NCBI GenBank assembly: GCA_937959145.1
Contig: CALGMC010000003.1
Coordinates: forward strand, 1 to 7,554
Length of the DNA: 7,554 nt
DNA from: an uncultured Chlorobiales bacterium
GTDB lineage: Bacteria; Bacteroidota; Chlorobiia; Chlorobiales; Thermochlorobacteraceae
Reading direction: 5' to 3'
Numbering within the stretch: position 1 is the first letter of the stretch; every line of letters starts with the position of its first letter. The notes below the pieces were generated by a model, which made no database searches, was not told the origin of the DNA, and worked only from the letters and a program-made list of their open reading frames with translations. Shown here piece by piece: positions 1 to 5,764 of the stretch. The position numbers were made by a program, and so were the translations under genes.

Positions 1-568
1 GCCGTCCATCGCTTTCACCTTCAACGCCGCGCGCTTGTGTGATACCGCCTGAAAAGAGAATCGCCCCTTCGCGGTTTATGAGAAACACATGTCCCGACGT
101 CATTGCGCCAAATGTGCGAGCGAGTGTAGCGCGTTCATCAATTTGCATGGTCGCCTCTGAAATGCTCTTCGCTAACTGACAGTTATCTGCATTGAGCCAA
201 TCGTCAGGTGCGCCTTCGGGCTTGACAAATACGGTGATGATTTGCGCGCGTTCTGAACACTGCTCGGCAAGCCACCTTAGTTCGGCAAGCGAGGCTTTGG
301 TGCAAACGCAATGTGGGTGCGCAAACATCACAATCGAGTAAGGCTTCGAGTGAAAACTCTGAATGGTGGAGAGAGCAGATGGCTCTATGGTCGTGTGGGG
401 TTGTGCACGCGGTCCAGCGTCTGTTTCGTGCGTCATCATCAAGTTCATTCCAAATGCAATTCCGAGTAGCCATAAACATGCCGCGCTAAACACGATTAGC
501 CTTTTCAACGCAGATTTTGGAGCAGAATGTTGTGTTGAACTGTAACGCTTGTTGAGCATGCGGAACAT
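1..568 (-). CDS. RedB-like membrane-anchored thioredoxin-fold protein (partial, 3' end beyond the window)
   Basis: Read on the minus strand, 189 residues are visible before the left edge cuts the gene. Residues about 22-45 form one hydrophobic membrane segment (LIVFSAACLWLLGIAFGMN) after a basic N-terminus, so the rest probably sits outside the cytoplasm as a signal-anchored domain. That domain has a beta strand followed by HPHCVC (Cys87 and Cys89, a CxC motif), the place of the redox motif in thioredoxin folds. Later come TFGAMTSGHVFLINREGAI and LFSGGITQARG, the hallmark segment of proteins named RedB in myxobacteria and planctomycetes; this family call rests on recalled motifs. The biochemical role of RedB proteins is not well established; a redox or thiol function is inference from the fold. 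I chose the ATG at 566-568; a second ATG at 557-559 is equally plausible and neither has a Shine-Dalgarno site. The frame stays open upstream to a TAG at 691-693. Confidence 0.78.
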   Translation of the reverse strand, partial: MFRMLNKRYSSTQHSAPKSALKRLIVFSAACLWLLGIAFGMNLMMTHETDAGPRAQPHTTIEPSALSTIQSFHSKPYSIVMFAHPHCVCTKASLAELRWLAEQCSERAQIITVFVKPEGAPDDWLNADNCQLAKSISEATMQIDERATLARTFGAMTSGHVFLINREGAILFSGGITQARGVEGESDGR

Positions 569-700
569 GCGCCGTTTGGTTTTAGCGGAAAAAGCGAATA
601 AGCGTTTGAGTAAGTTCAGAAATGTTTTTTTCGTTCCAAGATATGAGAAAATTGGGAAAAACTCTGTTATTCCGAACGAGGTGAGAAATCCATACTAATG

Positions 701-768
701 AATAATGAGCAATGAAGAATTAAAAGTTAGAGGCATTGCCCACTCTTAATTCTTCACGCTCAATTATT
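701..768. repeat. Long imperfect inverted repeat between redB-like and LRR genes
   Basis: Positions 701-726 and 743-768 are near-perfect reverse complements, about 22 of 26 positions pairing, separated by a 16-base loop. The core shared arm is TGAAGAATTAA, and the flanks GAGC and AATAAT are also shared. It lies 22 bases past the stop of the LRR gene in that gene's transcription direction, so the RNA would form a long AT-rich hairpin that could end or stabilise the transcript. There is no clean U-run after it, unlike the terminator at 3331-3370. Alternatively it is a short palindromic element dispersed in the genome; the GAAGAATTAA wording is typical of such AT-rich elements. No target duplication can be defined. 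Confidence 0.6.
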
Positions 769-790
769 TACTCTTTGACGCTATTTTTCT

Positions 791-3214
791 TTACTTGACA
801 AGCATCATCTTTTTCGTCTGCACAAAGTTACCTGCTTGCAAGCGATAAAAATATATCCCGCTTGAAAGCGTGTTGGCGTTGAAGGTGGCACTGTAACGCC
901 CACGCTCTTGACGCTCGTTGACCAGTGTAGCGACTTCGCGTCCAAGCATATCAAAGACCTTCAAACTCACATCGCTTGCTTTGGGGAGTTCGTAGGTGAT
1001 AGAGGTCGTTGGGTTGAACGGATTGGGGTAGTTCTGCAAGAGGGCATATTTCGTGATGCGATTTTGAATGGCGTCGCGCACTTCAACGGTAACGGTTGGT
1101 GCGTAGTCGTGAATGGTGCCGTCAAAGTCAAATGAGCGTAGGCGATAGGTGTAGGTTTTGCCTGCTTCTACGCTTTCGTCAAGGAAGGCGTAATTGGAAG
1201 TTGATGCGGTCGTGCCGCGTCCGCGCAAGGCACGATGGCTTTGGTGAGACGCAATCGTTAAAAACTCGCCTTCGCCCACTTTACGCAAGACATCAAAGCC
1301 AAGGTTGTTTTGTTCAGATTGCGTTGTCCATTGCAGGGCGACGCCTTCCGCTGTCGGTCTGCCGTTGAACGCAGAGAGCGTAACGGGCAATTGGTTGTCG
1401 TTGACGTCCGAACCGATGGAAAAGTCGGAGAAACTGGTCAGACCGCTGATGATGATGAAGGGCTCGAGATACTCGACAGTCGCACTAATCGGAGTTTGGG
1501 AAACATCTTGCCACGGCACGGTATTGTTATTGCGTTTCAAGATGCGCAGAAGGTTGAAATTTTGAATGCCACTAACGCCAGTGAGGTCGAGAATGAGGTT
1601 ATAGGAAAATGTGGAAAGTCCTGTTTGATTGATGGTCCAGAACTTATCGGGTGAGACGACATTAACGCCAGTCGGCAGCGGCGGCACAATGTTCGGGTTC
1701 GTGCCAGTTGCCGTCGTCAGCGAACCTGAACCTGAGTTCGAGACAAGATTGACGATGGCACCGGTTGAGCCCAAGATAAACCCGCCTGTCTCGCCTGAAC
1801 CAATCGTAGGATTTTGAACATCATTGACGAACACCGCCACTTGGGTTTCGCTATTTTTCGTGATGTTTGGCACGCCGTCAAGGTCGGTGAGAATAATGGG
1901 AATCCTGTTGTTCTCGCACTTCAAGTCATTTAGAGAGCCATTTTGGCTGACATTCAGCGCACCCGTAATTTGATTGTTATTGCAGTGCAAGAGGACCAAG
2001 TTCGGCATATTTGTTACATCTAAACTCGTAAGATTATTGTCGTAGCAATAAAGCGTGTCTAAAAGGGGATTGTTGCTCAAATCCAAATTAGATAAGTTAT
2101 TGCTGTAGCATGCGAGAACACGAAGGTTATTAAGATTGCTGACATCTAAACTCCCTATTGGATTGTTAGCAGTCGAGAGCAGGTCTAAATCGGTGTTACC
2201 GCTCACATTAACGGTTGTCAGATTGTTGCTGACAAGGCGCAAATCTTTGAGTTGAGGATTGTTACTAACATCGATTGCAGAAAGTTGATTGAACGATGCG
2301 CGCAACACCTCTAACAGAGTATTACTTGAGACATTGAGAGATGTCAATAAATTAGATCGACAACTCAACTCTTTGAGACTGGTATTTGAACTAACATCTA
2401 AGTTGCTCGGACCAAATTGATTATTGTCGCAATAGAAAATTTCTAGTACGGAGTTAGAGGACAAATCTAAGTTGGAAAGTAGATTGTTATCGCAAATCAA
2501 GGTTTTCAATCCTGTGCATCCACTTACATTCAGAGAAGTCAAGAGGTTGTTTTTACATAGCAGAGTTTCCAAAGAAGGGTTATTGCTACAATCCAACGTA
2601 TTCAAGGCTTTATTACTGCAATCCAATGTTCCCGTGATGTCGCAATATGAGCAATAGAGTTGTTCTAAAACGTTGCTACCGAAAGAAATGCCCGTCAGGG
2701 AAAAGTTATATTCGCAACTTAAATATCTCAATAAAGGGTTCTGACTGACATCTAACGTGCCCGAAAGGTTATTATTAGAAATGGATAAAATTCGGAGGTC
2801 TACGTTGGTTGATACGTCAATAGAACTGAGCGAGTTTTGATAGCACCACAATTCAAGCAAGTTCGTCAACCCCGACACATTTATGGCGTTGAGTGAATTA
2901 TTGTTGCAGTAGAGGATTTGTAACTGATTGAGCAAGCTCACATCAAGGATTATCAAAGAATTGCCTGAGCAATTCAACTCCGTTAGGTTGGTAAAGTTTG
3001 CAATCCCTGTGAGGTCGCTGATGCCCTGCGAGGAGCAATCCATCGTTGTGATATCCACAATGGCGGGAGATGTGAAAGTAACATCGTTACCGCTTATTGT
3101 GGCATTGTAGGTTGTCGCCAAGAAGTTGCGAAAGTTCGCGTCAGGGACAGTAATCGTTTGCGCATTTGCGCTCATTGAAAACAGCAGAGCCAGAAGCAGT
3201 ACAGTCTTTTTCAT
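791..3214 (-). CDS. Secreted leucine-rich-repeat protein with type IX secretion C-terminal sorting domain
   Basis: The 807-residue product has a clear signal peptide (MKKTVLLLALLFSMSANA, cleavage likely after residue 18). Residues about 74-436 hold roughly 16-17 leucine-rich repeats of mostly 21 residues, pattern LxxLxCxNNxLxxLDVSxNx, as in bacterial surface LRR proteins. About 18 cysteines fall mostly at the fixed LxC position and would stack as a ladder; repeats near residues 300-352 lack it. Residues about 440-605 form a linker region with a beta-rich look. Residues about 609-712 (LPVTLSAFNGRP onward) resemble the fibronectin-like segment that often precedes the sorting domain. Residues about 727-807, with YPNPFNPTT, DMLGREV, SSGIYFYRL and the lysine-rich end, form a type A sorting domain; the protein should be exported by the Sec and type IX systems and anchored on or released from the cell surface. 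Its ligand is unknown; adhesion or protein binding is inference. No Shine-Dalgarno precedes the ATG. Confidence 0.93.
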   Translation of the reverse strand: MKKTVLLLALLFSMSANAQTITVPDANFRNFLATTYNATISGNDVTFTSPAIVDITTMDCSSQGISDLTGIANFTNLTELNCSGNSLIILDVSLLNQLQILYCNNNSLNAINVSGLTNLLELWCYQNSLSSIDVSTNVDLRILSISNNNLSGTLDVSQNPLLRYLSCEYNFSLTGISFGSNVLEQLYCSYCDITGTLDCSNKALNTLDCSNNPSLETLLCKNNLLTSLNVSGCTGLKTLICDNNLLSNLDLSSNSVLEIFYCDNNQFGPSNLDVSSNTSLKELSCRSNLLTSLNVSSNTLLEVLRASFNQLSAIDVSNNPQLKDLRLVSNNLTTVNVSGNTDLDLLSTANNPIGSLDVSNLNNLRVLACYSNNLSNLDLSNNPLLDTLYCYDNNLTSLDVTNMPNLVLLHCNNNQITGALNVSQNGSLNDLKCENNRIPIILTDLDGVPNITKNSETQVAVFVNDVQNPTIGSGETGGFILGSTGAIVNLVSNSGSGSLTTATGTNPNIVPPLPTGVNVVSPDKFWTINQTGLSTFSYNLILDLTGVSGIQNFNLLRILKRNNNTVPWQDVSQTPISATVEYLEPFIIISGLTSFSDFSIGSDVNDNQLPVTLSAFNGRPTAEGVALQWTTQSEQNNLGFDVLRKVGEGEFLTIASHQSHRALRGRGTTASTSNYAFLDESVEAGKTYTYRLRSFDFDGTIHDYAPTVTVEVRDAIQNRITKYALLQNYPNPFNPTTSITYELPKASDVSLKVFDMLGREVATLVNERQERGRYSATFNANTLSSGIYFYRLQAGNFVQTKKMMLVK
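1907..2995 (-). repeat. LRR-coding tandem repeat, period about 63 bp
   Basis: This part of the LRR gene encodes some 16-17 degenerate tandem units, mostly 63 bp (21 codons). A few units are longer: around residues 208-233 one is about 32 residues, and single-residue insertions occur near residues 150, 196, 268 and 418. DNA identity between units is low, with recurring words for the LDVS/LNVS and CNNN segments, so the repeats are old rather than freshly amplified. The array is visibly richer in A+T than the 3' third of the gene. Confidence 0.8.
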
Positions 3215-3263
3215 AGTAAGTTGAGTTTGAAGTTTAAGATGTCTGTGAGCAGCAGGAGCAAAA

Positions 3264-3280
3264 CGAAGTTAAAAACTTCG
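3264..3280. repeat. 17-bp perfect palindrome upstream of the LRR gene
   Basis: CGAAGTTAAAAACTTCG has two 7-base complementary arms around a 3-base centre. It lies 50 bases upstream of the LRR gene's start, within its 5' leader or promoter region, and 100 bases past the stop of the small membrane-protein gene. It could be a transcription factor site or a small leader hairpin; a terminator is less likely because a better one lies at 3331-3370. Confidence 0.45.
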
Positions 3281-3330
3281 TGATGCAGTTGTGAAGGTCG
3301 TGAGTGAATTTTACGATTATTTAATGCAAG

Positions 3331-3370
3331 AAGAAAAAAGGCAACCGTTTCCGATTGCCTTTCGTTTTTC
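3331..3370 (-). terminator. Intrinsic terminator of the transporter operon
   Basis: On the minus strand the RNA forms an 11-bp stem (AAAGGCAATCG pairing with CGGTTGCCTTT, with one U-G wobble) closed by a GAAA tetraloop and followed by a U-rich run. On the plus strand the stem occupies 3337-3347 and 3352-3362. It sits about 20 bases past the stop of the 41-residue gene, so it ends the transporter operon. The plus strand also has a T-rich stretch after the stem, so it may work in both directions, though no plus-strand gene leads into it here. Confidence 0.88.
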
Positions 3371-3380
3371 CGACATGTGC

Positions 3381-3506
3381 TTATTGAAACAGCACGATGG
3401 TTTTAACCACCACTTGCCAGATTGCCCACAGCGAGGGAATGCCGACAATCGACCAACCGATGATGAGTTGAACCGTGTATGATGAAGATTTTGCTGACTG
3501 TGACAT
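3381..3506 (-). CDS. Small single-helix membrane protein, putative small subunit of the adjacent OFA transporter
   Basis: This 41-residue gene is too short for usual ORF cut-offs. It starts MSQSAKSSSY, a polar N-terminus, followed by a hydrophobic helix from about residue 12 to 40 (VQLIIGWSIVGIPSLWAIWQ onward) and ends LFQ. The pattern GWxxVGIPxxWxxxQxxxKxxxLF matches my memory of the tiny proteins annotated as 'MFS transporter small subunit' that accompany OFA-type transporters. It has a strong Shine-Dalgarno (AAAGGAG, complement at 3516-3522), 9 bases before the ATG. It begins only 17 bases after the transporter's stop, and a strong terminator follows, so the two genes very probably form an operon. 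A stabilising or regulatory role in a membrane complex is inferred; I know of no firm mechanism. Confidence 0.85.
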   Translation of the reverse strand: MSQSAKSSSYTVQLIIGWSIVGIPSLWAIWQVVVKTIVLFQ

Positions 3507-3515
3507 AAGTTAGGT

Positions 3516-3522
3516 CTCCTTT
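3516..3522 (-). promoter_or_regulatory. Strong ribosome binding site of the 41-residue gene
   Basis: The minus strand reads AAAGGAG nine bases before the ATG at 3504-3506. It lies wholly in the 17-base gap after the transporter stop codon and is the best support that this very short frame is translated. Confidence 0.85.
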
Positions 3523-3523
3523 G

Positions 3524-4945
3524 TTAAGCGCGTTGCGTTTGTAAGTTCGTAGCCGTTTCTTCGACATGATGGAATTTCGTTTCCACTTCTTTGACGAAGT
3601 AGTTACAGATAAATCCAACCACCAACAGCCCTGCCATGATATACATCGTAATGTTGTAGGCTTCGGCTTTGGGCACGCCGCTGTTGATTTGATACTCGCG
3701 AATGTAATTGACGAGCACCGGTCCCAAGACGGCGGCAGTCGACCAAGCAGTTAAAAGCCGACCGTGAATGGCACCGACTTGCATCGTGCCGAACATATCT
3801 TTGAGGTAAGCAGGAATCGTGGCGAAGCCTCCGCCATACATGCTCATAATCACGGCGAAGAGCGCGACGAAGAGCACCACGCTCCCAAGTTGACCAGTCG
3901 TTGGAATCAAGGCGTAAAGCACGGTGCCGAGACCGAGATAAATCATGTAGTTAGTTTTGCGTCCAAGAATGTCGGAGAGCGACGACCAGAAGAAGCGACC
4001 GACGAGGTTAAAGAGCGAGAGCAATGCGGCAAAACCGCCCCCTGCCGCCGCCGCCATTTTGATAACTTGCTGTTCGTCTAAGCCCATATCGCGGAATTTT
4101 TTGAGCAAGAACATTTCTTGAATCATCGGTGAGGCTTGCCCAAGAACGCCAATTCCGGCGGTAACATTGAGGCACAAGACGCCCCACAAGAGCCAGAACT
4201 GTGGCGTTTTAATTGCCATATCGGCAGTAACGTTTGCCGTTGTAACCATTTTCTTCGGCTGTGCGCTGGGCGTCCAACCTTCGGGTTTCCAATCGGGTGC
4301 AGGCACGCGCGCCGTAAATGCGCCGTAGAGCATAAAGGCAAGATAAATCAAGCCCATGGCGACGAAGGTTTCCCAAACGCCCATAGAGGTTGGGGTCTTA
4401 AAAAAGTTCATAAGTTCAACCGCCAGCGGAGAGCCAATCATCGCGCCGCCGCCGAAGCCCATAATCGCAATGCCCGTTGCCATGCCCGGTCGGTCAGGGA
4501 ACCACTTCATCAGTGTTGAGACGGGCGAAATGTAACCCAAACCAAGCCCAATGCCCCCAATAACGCCGTAGCCGAAATACAGTATCCAGATGTTGTGTAG
4601 GTAAATGCCGAGCGCACCGATTAAGAAGCCTACCGACCAGCAAAGCGCGGAAACAAACATCGTCTTACGCGGACCTGAACGCTCTGCCCATTTGCCAAAC
4701 ACGGCGGCGGAAATGCCGAGCATCGCCAGCGCAATCGAGAAAATCCAGCCGATTTCGGGAATGGTCCAATCCACGCCTTTTTGCGATTCCGTAATGCCGA
4801 TGAGTTTGGTCATGGGGATATTGAAGACAGAGATACCATACACTTGTCCGATACACAAATGAACGGCAAGCGCGGCAGGCGGAAAGAGCCACCGATTGTA
4901 GCCCGGTTCCGCAATCGATTTTTCGCGGTCAAGAAATGAAAGCAT
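3524..4945 (-). CDS. OFA-family major facilitator transporter (oxalate/formate antiporter-like)
   Basis: The 473-residue protein has about 12 hydrophobic segments, the length usual for this family. Near the N-terminus GYNRWLFPPAALAVHLCIGQ and VYGISVFNIP are typical of OFA transporters. The major facilitator loop motif appears as GKWAERSGPRKTMF (residues 84-97) and its second-half copy as GRFFWSSLSDILGRK (316-330). The segment GAIHGRLLTAWSTAAVLGP (391-409) is also family-typical. A long cytoplasmic loop lies around residues 212-247. Known members exchange oxalate for formate across the inner membrane, but most OFA proteins have no proven substrate, so 'monocarboxylate or dicarboxylate anion' is as far as the sequence allows. 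The start at 4945 is fixed by a strong Shine-Dalgarno at 4951-4958. The gene is followed closely by a 41-residue membrane-protein gene and diverges from the molybdoenzyme gene at 5124. Confidence 0.93.
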   Translation of the reverse strand: MLSFLDREKSIAEPGYNRWLFPPAALAVHLCIGQVYGISVFNIPMTKLIGITESQKGVDWTIPEIGWIFSIALAMLGISAAVFGKWAERSGPRKTMFVSALCWSVGFLIGALGIYLHNIWILYFGYGVIGGIGLGLGYISPVSTLMKWFPDRPGMATGIAIMGFGGGAMIGSPLAVELMNFFKTPTSMGVWETFVAMGLIYLAFMLYGAFTARVPAPDWKPEGWTPSAQPKKMVTTANVTADMAIKTPQFWLLWGVLCLNVTAGIGVLGQASPMIQEMFLLKKFRDMGLDEQQVIKMAAAAGGGFAALLSLFNLVGRFFWSSLSDILGRKTNYMIYLGLGTVLYALIPTTGQLGSVVLFVALFAVIMSMYGGGFATIPAYLKDMFGTMQVGAIHGRLLTAWSTAAVLGPVLVNYIREYQINSGVPKAEAYNITMYIMAGLLVVGFICNYFVKEVETKFHHVEETATNLQTQRA

Positions 4946-4950
4946 TGTTC

Positions 4951-4958
4951 TTCCTCCT
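4951..4958 (-). promoter_or_regulatory. Strong ribosome binding site of the OFA transporter gene
   Basis: The minus strand reads AGGAGGAA five bases before the ATG at 4943-4945. This fixes the start codon. It contrasts with the LRR, molybdoenzyme and moeA genes, none of which has a recognisable Shine-Dalgarno. Confidence 0.88.
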
Positions 4959-4985
4959 ATTGAGACATAGTTAATTGAGATGTTG

Positions 4986-5010
4986 CATCGTCAAAGTGTT
5001 CAGGACGATG
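4986..5010. promoter_or_regulatory. Inverted repeat in the divergent control region, possible operator
   Basis: CATCGTC (4986-4992) and GACGATG (5004-5010) are perfect 7-base complementary arms with an 11-base spacer. Arm centres are 18 bases apart, close to two helix turns, as expected for a dimeric repressor or activator. The site lies between the start of the OFA transporter gene (4945) and that of the molybdoenzyme gene (5124), about 41-65 bases upstream of the transporter start. A -35-like TTGACG on the minus strand overlaps the left arm, but no convincing -10 box accompanies it. No regulator gene is in the window. Confidence 0.4.
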
Positions 5011-5011
5011 T

Positions 5012-5044
5012 TTTGTTGATACTGATTTGAAAAAACTAAATTTG
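5012..5044 (+). promoter_or_regulatory. Candidate Bacteroidota-type promoter of the molybdoenzyme-moeA pair
   Basis: TTTG (5012-5015) and TAAATTTG (5037-5044) are separated by 21 bases. This matches the TTTG / TAnnTTTG layout known for the main sigma factor of Bacteroidota. The start of transcription would fall near 5050, leaving a leader of about 70-75 bases before the ATG at 5124. Whether this organism's sigma factor uses that consensus is not known from the window, and the region is AT-rich, so chance matches are possible. Confidence 0.35.
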
Positions 5045-5123
5045 CAAAGCGATTTTTCGAATAGTTCGTTCTATCTTTCAGTAAAAAGTTTCATGTTCAA
5101 ACATCGCTTAAACCCTTGTAGAT

Positions 5124-5735
5124 ATGTCGTTTATCACGCCGCCGCCCGAATTAGCAGGAAAACTGAATGACTTTGGCGAACTCAAATTGCCGCCCGGTCA
5201 AGTCGTAACGCACAAATTTCCGGTGCTGACCTACGGCGAAACCGTCCATGTCGTGAAAGCCAACTGGAAATTTCGCTTGGAGGGATTGGTCGAAGAGCCG
5301 TTTGAATTTGATTGGGAATTTTTCATGAACCTGCCTCAAAAAACCATGACCGCCGATTTCCACTGCGTAACGCGCTGGTCGATGTTAGACAAAACTTGGA
5401 CGGGCGTGCCGATTGCCGAAGTGCTGAAACTCGTTCAACTCAAACCCGAAGCCAAAGCCGTGATGGTGCATTGCTACGGCGGCTACACCACCAACCTCAC
5501 GCTCGATGTCTTACAAGACGAAACCGTTATGCTCTGCCACTCGTGGGAAGGCAAACCGCTCACCCCCGAACACGGCGCACCGTGCCGACTGCTCGTCCCG
5601 AAACGCTACGCTTGGAAAAGTGCAAAGTGGGTCAAAGGATTTGAATTTCTTGCGAAAGATAAAGCCGGCATGTGGGAAGATTTCGGCTATTCCATGACCG
5701 CTAACCCTTGGAAAGAAGAACGCTATTCCGATTAA
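5124..5735 (+). CDS. Sulfite-oxidase-like molybdopterin-dependent oxidoreductase (soluble, YuiH-like)
   Basis: The 203-residue product belongs to the oxidoreductase molybdopterin-binding domain family. TADFHCVTRWS (residues 76-86) carries Cys81, the expected ligand of the molybdenum atom. HGAPCRLLVPKRYAWKSAKW (150-169) is the conserved cofactor-binding segment, followed by VKGFEFL. The ending GYSMTANPWKEERYSD matches the C-terminus of short 'sulfite oxidase-like' proteins. There is no Tat or Sec signal, no heme domain and no dimerisation domain of true sulfite oxidases, so it is probably cytoplasmic with an unknown substrate; sulfite itself is not shown. The length is normal for the short subgroup. 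No Shine-Dalgarno precedes the ATG. moeA follows after a 29-base gap, which points to an operon in which the next product loads molybdenum into the cofactor used here. Confidence 0.9.
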   Translation: MSFITPPPELAGKLNDFGELKLPPGQVVTHKFPVLTYGETVHVVKANWKFRLEGLVEEPFEFDWEFFMNLPQKTMTADFHCVTRWSMLDKTWTGVPIAEVLKLVQLKPEAKAVMVHCYGGYTTNLTLDVLQDETVMLCHSWEGKPLTPEHGAPCRLLVPKRYAWKSAKWVKGFEFLAKDKAGMWEDFGYSMTANPWKEERYSD

Positions 5736-5761
5736 CTATTCCGACTAACCATTCCGACCGA
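5723..5761 (+). repeat. Three 13-bp tandem repeats across the molybdoenzyme stop and the gap to moeA
   Basis: The units are CTATTCCGATTAA (5723-5735), CTATTCCGACTAA (5736-5748) and CCATTCCGACCGA (5749-5761). The first contains the TAA stop of the molybdoenzyme gene; the third ends three bases before the moeA ATG. The repeats fill nearly the whole intergenic gap, so copy number would set the spacing between the two genes. Confidence 0.75.
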
Positions 5762-5764
5762 TAT

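Noticed and set aside
204..479. 91-residue minus-strand frame
   Set aside because: It overlaps the RedB-like gene in another minus-strand frame and shows no family motif; the RedB frame has a membrane helix, CxC and SGGIT motifs.
908..1817. Series of plus-strand frames within the 3' part of the LRR gene
   Set aside because: They are antisense shadows of a well-supported coding sequence with sorting-domain motifs, and have no ribosome binding site or recognisable domain.
1907..2995. Periodic repeats that could suggest a CRISPR array
   Set aside because: The period is about 63 bp with degenerate units that translate into leucine-rich repeats; there are no near-identical repeats separated by unique spacers.
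3403..3618. 71-residue minus-strand frame
   Set aside because: It straddles the transporter end and the small gene in a different frame and lacks a plausible product; the 41-residue frame has the ribosome binding site and family pattern.
3764..4519. Plus-strand frames of 105 and 127 residues opposite the transporter
   Set aside because: They are antisense shadows, rich in His, Arg and Cys with no domain, lying opposite a strongly supported 12-helix transporter.
4960..4994. Minus-strand -35/-10 promoter of the transporter using TTGACG
   Set aside because: TTGACG is present, but no -10 box at 16-18 bases matches TATAAT well; the best choice needs a 19-base spacer and matches only half of the positions.
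5708..5764. TTG-initiated 19-residue extension of MoeA
   Set aside because: It overlaps the upstream gene, runs through the 13-bp repeats and resembles nothing at MoeA N-termini; the ATG at 5765 matches the family start.
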